This document shows positions 56,434 to 64,000 of a stretch of DNA of 64,000 nucleotides, in pieces. A program made the translations under genes and the position numbers. Positions within the stretch are counted from its first letter, which is position 1. Each line of letters begins with the position of its first letter. The stretch is from Tannerella forsythia. Lineage in GTDB: Bacteria; Bacteroidota; Bacteroidia; Bacteroidales; Tannerellaceae. The notes beneath the pieces are model-generated. The model searched no databases, had not been told where the DNA came from, and saw only the letters and a program-made list of their open reading frames with translations. Location: positions 1 to 64,000 of the forward strand of contig NZ_JUET01000010.1 of NCBI RefSeq assembly GCF_001006485.1, given 5' to 3'.

Positions 56434-56601
56434 GACTTTGTTGCAACGGATAAATCCATAGAAAACAGTGATATATTTTTGCCTGTAATAAAACATCAAT
56501 TTTTCTATATCGCTGATTATTAAACGGCTGATTTTTTTAGGTTGTTTTTTATATACACCCATATCTTTTGATAATCAGACGTCAACCGTTGCAACAAAGT
56601 C
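56434..56601. mobile_element. 168-bp MITE with 16-bp TIRs and 9-bp target duplication
   Basis: GACTTTGTTGCAACGG at 56434-56449 and its exact reverse complement at 56586-56601 bound a 168-bp AT-rich element. TAACAGCAC occurs directly outside each end (56425-56433 and 56602-56610), a perfect 9-bp target-site duplication. There is no room for a transposase, so it must have been moved by one encoded elsewhere. Inside is a TATTTTTG box (56474-56481, plus strand). It sits between the R-M promoter and the GNAT gene. The parent IS family is not recognised. Confidence 0.9.
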
Positions 56602-56657
56602 TAACAGCACTAAGAAAAACTATCCCGAACCTCGTTTCCATAAAACGATTTCACGAT

Positions 56658-57188
56658 TCATGCTTTTTTGTTCAGCAGGGTCATGAAATACGCATCGGCG
56701 AAGCCATGATTCGTATGCAGCCAGTCCTTTAAAATGCCGCATGAGGTGAATCCGCTGTCCAGAAATAAGTTTCGGCTGGGTTCGTTCGATACGGGTACAA
56801 AGACATAGAGCTGGTGTATGTTCAGCAACCCGAAAGCATAAGCCGTCAGCAGCGACAGGGCCTCCTTCCCGATGCCTTTCCGCTGATGCGCCGGATCGAC
56901 CAGAATACCTACTCCGGCACGGCGATGCCGAGGGTCGAAATCGAAGAGGTCGACCGTCCCGACCGTCTCTCCCGAAGCCTTCAGAACCATCATCAGCCGC
57001 AGCTGCTTCTGTGCGTATATATCGGCGTCGGCATGTTCCAGATAGGCTTTCAACACGTAGCGTGAATACGGCACAAGCGTGCTGCCGAACTCCCACAAGG
57101 ACGTATCATTTTCCCACGCGTAAAGCAGATCAAGATCTTCCGGTTCTAACGCCCGCAGGCGTATCGCGTCATTCTCCAGCCATTTCAT
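56658..57188 (-). CDS. GNAT-family N-acetyltransferase (RimJ/RimL-like)
   Basis: The 176-residue protein has the GNAT fold with the acetyl-CoA loop VDPAHQRKGIGKEAL (Q/RxxGxG/A) and the RimJ/RimL-like opening IRLRALEPEDLDLLYAWEND. The acceptor may be a protein N-terminus, a sugar amine or an antibiotic. It is the last gene of the rfbC-rfbB-recR-GT2 run, 18 bases after the GT2 gene, so a sugar-related role is possible but not shown. Confidence 0.87.
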   Translation of the reverse strand: MKWLENDAIRLRALEPEDLDLLYAWENDTSLWEFGSTLVPYSRYVLKAYLEHADADIYAQKQLRLMMVLKASGETVGTVDLFDFDPRHRRAGVGILVDPAHQRKGIGKEALSLLTAYAFGLLNIHQLYVFVPVSNEPSRNLFLDSGFTSCGILKDWLHTNHGFADAYFMTLLNKKA

Positions 57189-57206
57189 CGTTCACGCCTC
57201 CGTTTT

Positions 57207-58376
57207 TTATCTGCCCGGCGAAATCAACTGTCCGCTGTCGGGATAATACATATGATACACACACGATTTATCGGGGTTTCTGTCCATGAAAAGCAACATC
57301 TGGTCGAACGTCATGTCCGGATAGCAAAAGACCATATCCGTATATTCGTTCATCCGCACCCGGCGCGAGAGCGCATCCATCGCCCGGCGCTCATCCAAAT
57401 CCCACTGACGGAAAACGACAGCCTCCGGCAACCGCTCAGCGACCCGGTCTCTGGCCGTCTTGAGAGCCTCCGCACGACAGAAAATCAACACACTGCGACG
57501 CTTCGGCTTCGGCGTTTTCGTCTTTTTCCACCCGAACAGACACGCGACTCCTTTCCGCAGACCGACCGAAGTACGAATCAGCCCCGACATCCATCGCCCC
57601 GATCGCGGATAATGCTTCCGATAGAAAATAAGCATCGCATCGTAAAAAGCATTCAGGTATTTTTTGTCGGCATAAGCCGTGCTTTCGCCTTTGTAATGCA
57701 AGATACGCTCGGGAATATAATAATTTTTATAACCGCCGAGAATGATTCGGTACGACAGATCAATGTCTTCACCGTACATAAAAAACGACTCGTCGAACAG
57801 TCCTATCCGATCGAGCGCCTCGTGACGCAAGAGCATGAACGCCCCTGACAGTACCTCGACTTCATGCTGCTTATCGGGACTAAGATACGGCAAACTGTAA
57901 GCCGCATACCGGCGGGAATGCGGAAAGAGTTTCGAGAGACCGAACAACTTGCAGAACGCCACCCACGGCGACGGAAAGCTGCGCTTGCTCTCGGGCAAAA
58001 AAACGCCCCGGCCGTTAATCATCTTCACCCCGACCGCACCGGCTTCGGGATGTCCGTCCATAAAATAACACAACGTGCGCAGACTGTCTCCTACGATCGT
58101 ATCGGGGTTGAGCAGCAACACATATTCGCCCCGGCAAATACGAAGCGCCTGATTATTCGCACGGGCAAAACCGGAATTATCCGTATTTTCGATAAACCGC
58201 ACATCCGGAAAACGGGGACGCAGGTATTCGATCGAACCGTCGGTCGAAGCATTGTCTACGACCCATATCTCGGCATCGAAACCGTTCGTAGCCACCAGCA
58301 CCGAACGCAAGCATTGCTCAAGCAAATACTTTACATTATAATTTACGATGACGACCGACAGCTTCGTTTCGTACAT
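57207..58376 (-). CDS. GT2-family glycosyltransferase, rhamnosyltransferase-like
   Basis: The 389-residue protein begins KLSVVIVNYNVKYLLEQCL and has VVDNASTDGS, LLLNPDT, the acceptor region GAFMLLRHEALDRIGLFDESFFMYGEDIDLSYR, and a C-terminal 130-residue extension of unknown role. This form is usual for WbbL-type rhamnosyltransferases. Its place four bases after recR and downstream of rfbC-rfbB, which make dTDP-6-deoxy-sugars, supports use of a dTDP-sugar donor. It has no strong membrane helix and is probably a peripheral cytosolic enzyme. Confidence 0.85.
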   Translation of the reverse strand: MYETKLSVVIVNYNVKYLLEQCLRSVLVATNGFDAEIWVVDNASTDGSIEYLRPRFPDVRFIENTDNSGFARANNQALRICRGEYVLLLNPDTIVGDSLRTLCYFMDGHPEAGAVGVKMINGRGVFLPESKRSFPSPWVAFCKLFGLSKLFPHSRRYAAYSLPYLSPDKQHEVEVLSGAFMLLRHEALDRIGLFDESFFMYGEDIDLSYRIILGGYKNYYIPERILHYKGESTAYADKKYLNAFYDAMLIFYRKHYPRSGRWMSGLIRTSVGLRKGVACLFGWKKTKTPKPKRRSVLIFCRAEALKTARDRVAERLPEAVVFRQWDLDERRAMDALSRRVRMNEYTDMVFCYPDMTFDQMLLFMDRNPDKSCVYHMYYPDSGQLISPGR

Positions 58377-58380
58377 AACA

Positions 58381-59004
58381 TTATAATTTGATCGATTCGT
58401 TAAAATCCACCCGGTTCAGGATCGAGCGTCCCAACGTCACCTCGTCGGCATATTCAATCTCGTCTCCCACTGAAATGCCGCGGGCGATAACCGTCACCTT
58501 CACCGGATAAGCCGACAGTTTGCGGTAGATAAAGAAGTTCGTCGTATCGCCTTCCATCGTTGTGCTGAGGGCAAACATGACCTCTTTCACCTCGCCCGAA
58601 GCCACACGCTTCACCAAGCTGTCGATTTCGAGATCGGCCGGCCCGATCCCGTCGATCGGCGAGATGATTCCGCCCAGCACATGGTAGAGACCGTGAAACT
58701 GCGACGTGTTCTCTATCGTCATCACGTCTTTGACATTCTCCACCACGCACACCGTCGAACGGTCGCGCAACGGGTCGGCGCAGATCGCGCAGTAGCCCGA
58801 ATCGCAGATGTTATGACACACCTTGCAATACTTCACGTTACGACGTAAAGCGAGCAGAGCCTTCGAGAAACGCTCCGTATAGTCCGGCTCCCGACGCAAC
58901 ATATGCAAGGCCAATCGCAGAGCCGTCTTCCGCCCGATTCCCGGAAGCGTAGCCAACTCGTTGACGGCATTTTCCAGTAAAGCCGAAGGATATTGCTGAT
59001 TCAT
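58381..59004 (-). CDS. recR: Recombination protein RecR
   Basis: The 207-residue protein has the helix-hairpin-helix [15 protein letters not shown] (about 20-34), the four-cysteine zinc finger (Cys60, Cys63, Cys72, Cys75) and a TOPRIM domain ([12 protein letters not shown], then [11 protein letters not shown]-like [11 protein letters not shown]). It acts with RecO and RecF in gap repair. It lies between rfbB and a glycosyltransferase gene with gaps of only a few bases, so it is transcribed with sugar genes. The ATG at 59004 gives the family start. Confidence 0.96.
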   Translation of the reverse strand: MNQQYPSALLENAVNELATLPGIGRKTALRLALHMLRREPDYTERFSKALLALRRNVKYCKVCHNICDSGYCAICADPLRDRSTVCVVENVKDVMTIENTSQFHGLYHVLGGIISPIDGIGPADLEIDSLVKRVASGEVKEVMFALSTTMEGDTTNFFIYRKLSAYPVKVTVIARGISVGDEIEYADEVTLGRSILNRVDFNESIKL

Positions 59005-59008
59005 CACG

Positions 59009-60157
59009 TTATTTCAGCTCCCGTCCGGCATACATCTGTTCATAATACCTGACATAATCGCCTTGGGTGATTTCTCCGATCCAGTCCTGATGCTCCAGAT
59101 TCCAGCGCACGGTCTTCACGATACCGGCATCGAAACTTGTCTCGGGACTCCATCCCAACTCGCGGGTGATCTTCGACGGGTCGATCGCATAACGCTGATC
59201 GTGCCCGAGACGATCCTTGACGAACGTAATCAGGTCGTCGTTGATCCAGTCGACCGACCAGCGCCCGTCGGGGCCCATCTCCTTTTTCTTGAGCACCTCA
59301 CGATATTCGGGATGCTCGGTCATCAGTTCATGAACCGTCCGAATAATCGTCCGCACAATGTCAATGTTTCTCCGTTCGTTATGTCCGCCGACATTGTACA
59401 CCTCACCCGCACGGCCACGATGTATCACCGCATCAATCGCCTTGCAATGGTCGGTGACGTAAAGCCAGTCGCGCACGTTCGATCCGTCGCCGTAGACGGG
59501 TAGTCGCTTTCCTTCAAGGATATTCTTGATGATGAGCGGAATCAGCTTTTCGGGGAAATGATACGGCCCGTAATTGTTCGAACAGCGCGTAATGCTGACA
59601 GGCATCTTATACGTGTCGTGATAAGCCGAGACAAAATGATCGGCGCTTGTTTTCGAGGCGCTGTACGGGCTGCGTGGCGAAAGAGGTGTTTCTTCGGTGA
59701 AATACCCCGTTTCACTCAAGCTGCCGTAAACCTCGTCGGTCGAAACCTGATGGAAGCGTACACCGGGCGTCCACGCCGGATAGCCGGCCTCGTCTTTACC
59801 CGTCACCCACGCCTTCCGCGCGGCATCGAGCAGGTTCTGCGTTCCGAGAATATTCGTTACGAGAAACAGTTGCGGGTCTTCGATGCTCCGGTCCACATGA
59901 CTCTCGGCCGCAAAATTGACGACGTAGCGTATCGGATATTTCTCAAACAATCCTTCCACTAAGGCGCGGTCGCCGATATCGCCTTTCACGAAGTGACAGC
60001 GACGGCCGTCAATATCATCCTTGATCGTTCCCAGATTGCCCGCATAGGTCAGCATATCAAGCACAATAATCTGCGCCTCGGGATACGTGGCGAGCATATA
60101 TTTCACAAAATTTGCACCGATAAAACCGGCACCGCCAGTCACTAAATAAGTTCCCAT
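59009..60157 (-). CDS. rfbB: dTDP-glucose 4,6-dehydratase
   Basis: The 382-residue protein is an extended SDR with the NAD-binding [28 protein letters not shown], the catalytic YSASK, and [15 protein letters not shown], all typical of RfbB/RmlB. It converts dTDP-glucose to dTDP-4-keto-6-deoxyglucose. It lies 13 bases after rfbC and 4 bases before recR. rfbA and rfbD, the other two rhamnose genes, are not in the window. Confidence 0.95.
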   Translation of the reverse strand: MGTYLVTGGAGFIGANFVKYMLATYPEAQIIVLDMLTYAGNLGTIKDDIDGRRCHFVKGDIGDRALVEGLFEKYPIRYVVNFAAESHVDRSIEDPQLFLVTNILGTQNLLDAARKAWVTGKDEAGYPAWTPGVRFHQVSTDEVYGSLSETGYFTEETPLSPRSPYSASKTSADHFVSAYHDTYKMPVSITRCSNNYGPYHFPEKLIPLIIKNILEGKRLPVYGDGSNVRDWLYVTDHCKAIDAVIHRGRAGEVYNVGGHNERRNIDIVRTIIRTVHELMTEHPEYREVLKKKEMGPDGRWSVDWINDDLITFVKDRLGHDQRYAIDPSKITRELGWSPETSFDAGIVKTVRWNLEHQDWIGEITQGDYVRYYEQMYAGRELK

Positions 60158-60170
60158 CAATCGCTATGTT

Positions 60171-60728
60171 TTAATCTTCAAAATTTACCTCGGCATCTCC
60201 CAGAAAAGGTAACAGACGGTCTTTCTCCGACGTAACAGCCGGAGCACCCTCTTCCATGTTCCATGCTATGCCGATTTGAGAATCGTCGTATCGTATTCCC
60301 CGCTCATGACTCGGCATATAGGGGTTATCGACCTTATACGTAAAGACGGCCGTCTCGCTTTTCACATAAAAACCATGCGCAAATCCTTGCGGGATATACA
60401 ACTGACGTTTATTCTCGGCCGACAGTTCCACGGCTACATGCCGCCCGAACATCGGAGAGTTGCGACGAAGATCGACCGCCACATCGACGACCGTACCCAC
60501 GATCACGCGCACCAATTTGGCCTGTGCATAAGGTGCCAGCTGATAATGCAGTCCGCGCAGCACACCCCGCGACGAGCATGATTCGTTCTCCTGTATAAAA
60601 TCCACTTTTCCGATATACCGCTCGAATTCCTGTTGTTTGTAGGCTTCCATGAAGTATCCTCGTGCATCGGCAAACACGTAAGGCTCTATCATCCACACAC
60701 CGGGTATATCCGTCTCTATGAAATTCAT
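60171..60728 (-). CDS. rfbC: dTDP-4-dehydrorhamnose 3,5-epimerase
   Basis: The 185-residue cupin protein has ETDIPGVWMIEPYVFADARGYF, the GVLRGLHYQ active-site strand with its catalytic His, and YIPQGFAHGFYV. It epimerises the 4-keto-6-deoxy sugar made by RfbB. The ATG at 60728 gives the conserved MNFIETDIPG start. It is the first gene of the minus-strand operon and has a consensus promoter. Confidence 0.94.
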   Translation of the reverse strand: MNFIETDIPGVWMIEPYVFADARGYFMEAYKQQEFERYIGKVDFIQENESCSSRGVLRGLHYQLAPYAQAKLVRVIVGTVVDVAVDLRRNSPMFGRHVAVELSAENKRQLYIPQGFAHGFYVKSETAVFTYKVDNPYMPSHERGIRYDDSQIGIAWNMEEGAPAVTSEKDRLLPFLGDAEVNFED

Positions 60729-60760
60729 CTCCTCTTCTCTCGATTTTTTTTTTCGAGAAA

Positions 60761-60792
60761 CAAAGATAAGCACTTTTCCGGCAATCGGGCAA
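60761..60792 (-). promoter_or_regulatory. Promoter of the rfbC-rfbB-recR operon
   Basis: On the minus strand TTTTG (ending at 60790), a 21-base spacer and TATCTTTG (60768-60761). Confidence 0.6.
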
Positions 60793-60811
60793 AAGAAATT
60801 TCAAAAGATTT

Positions 60812-60840
60812 TTGTATATCCGAAAAATGCCGTATCTTTG
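60812..60840 (+). promoter_or_regulatory. Promoter of tRNA-Cys
   Basis: TTG (60812-60814), an 18-base spacer and TATCTTTG (60833-60840), 15 bases before the tRNA. Confidence 0.7.
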
Positions 60841-60854
60841 CACCGTGAAATGTT

Positions 60855-60925
60855 GGTTCCTTGGCCGAGTGGTTAGGCGCCGGTCTGCAAAACCGTTTAC
60901 GGCAGTTCGATTCTGCCAGGAACCT
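60855..60925 (+). tRNA. tRNA-Cys (GCA)
   Basis: Complete cloverleaf: acceptor GGTTCCT/AGGAACC with discriminator T, D region GGCC...GGCG, anticodon stem CGGT/ACCG around CTGCAAA (anticodon GCA), T stem GGCAG/CTGCC. The U73 discriminator is the expected identity base for cysteine. Confidence 0.93.
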
Positions 60926-60958
60926 CACCAACATCACATCGTGATGATGACGGTATAG

Positions 60959-61000
60959 AAAATGGTCCGTTTCGAAACATAGGGTTCGGCGGACCGTTTT
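60959..61000 (+). terminator. Terminator after tRNA-Cys
   Basis: AAAA-T-GGTCCG pairs with CGGACC-G-TTTT around a 20-base loop that itself contains TTCGAA-like symmetry, ending in four T. Confidence 0.6.
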
Positions 61001-61015
61001 CATGTCGGGCCATAG

Positions 61016-63981
<2,966 letters not shown>

Positions 63982-64000
63982 CCTGTTGGTTGAGTACATG

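Noticed and set aside
54436-56610. Integrative element with att sites at tRNA-Arg
   Set aside because: No integrase and no second copy of the tRNA 3' end are found within the window; only the hotspot location supports it.

Overview
The window is chromosomal DNA of a member of Bacteroidales, most likely Tannerella or a close relative (Tannerellaceae/Porphyromonadaceae). The evidence is: a 1,933-residue secreted protein with a type IX secretion (T9SS) sorting domain; Bacteroidetes-type promoters (-7 box TAnnTTTG, -33 TTG, about 19 bp spacer) before many genes; a complete nqrABCDEF operon; a NamZ/DUF1343 muramidase-family protein; and several protein families largely confined to this phylum. The species call is inference. 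No 16S rRNA gene is present.

Layout. 1-1.9 kb: the 5' end of an IS1595-type transposase, an outer-membrane phospholipase A and TsaB. 2.0-4.7 kb: ClpB. 4.7-5.9 kb: a gene-free repeat island holding a decapitated signal-peptide fragment, 33 tandem 8-bp units, a REP-like hairpin cluster and a tandem duplication of about 222 bp. 5.9-10.3 kb: an OmpA-family lipoprotein, a GH3 beta-glucosidase and two decayed genes (a TPR lipoprotein fragment and a deleted, frameshifted beta-propeller). 10.4-16.1 kb: initiator tRNA, a TetR-FabH-FabG cluster, a serine hydrolase, an RluA-type pseudouridine synthase and a TlpA-like lipoprotein. 16.4-22.4 kb: the giant T9SS cargo. 22.6-25.1 kb: a membrane protein / winged-helix regulator / CreD set with a shared palindrome. 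25.1-32.6 kb: a sodium:solute symporter, a hypothetical protein with a GT2 glycosyltransferase, a DUF3999-DUF2339 pair and a VOC protein.

32.6-34.4 kb holds an AT-rich two-gene module, an AAA-ATPase plus a DUF4276 (TOPRIM-like) protein, which is a probable phage-defence system. 34.6-37.6 kb: hpt, adk, obgE, queF. 37.7-42.4 kb (minus): a phosphohexomutase, an M23 peptidase and an endonuclease/exonuclease/phosphatase protein. 42.8-48.9 kb: the Na+-pumping NADH:quinone reductase operon, closed by a perfect terminator. 49-54.3 kb: NamZ, an HD-domain protein, LptD and uracil-DNA glycosylase.

54.4-56.6 kb is a second accessory patch beside tRNA-Arg(CCG): an AT-rich type II restriction-modification pair (BglII/BstYI-like nuclease plus beta-class methyltransferase), then a 168-bp MITE with perfect terminal repeats and a 9-bp target duplication. 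56.7-60.8 kb (minus): rfbC-rfbB-recR-GT2-GNAT. The window ends with tRNA-Cys, an ABC-F ATPase whose second ATP site looks dead, and nicotinate phosphoribosyltransferase running out at the edge.

Most of the window is housekeeping DNA. The accessory content lies in the two defence patches (32.6-34.4 and 54.7-56.6 kb), the repeat island and the decayed genes at 9-10 kb. All functional calls come from motif recognition by eye; no database search was run.
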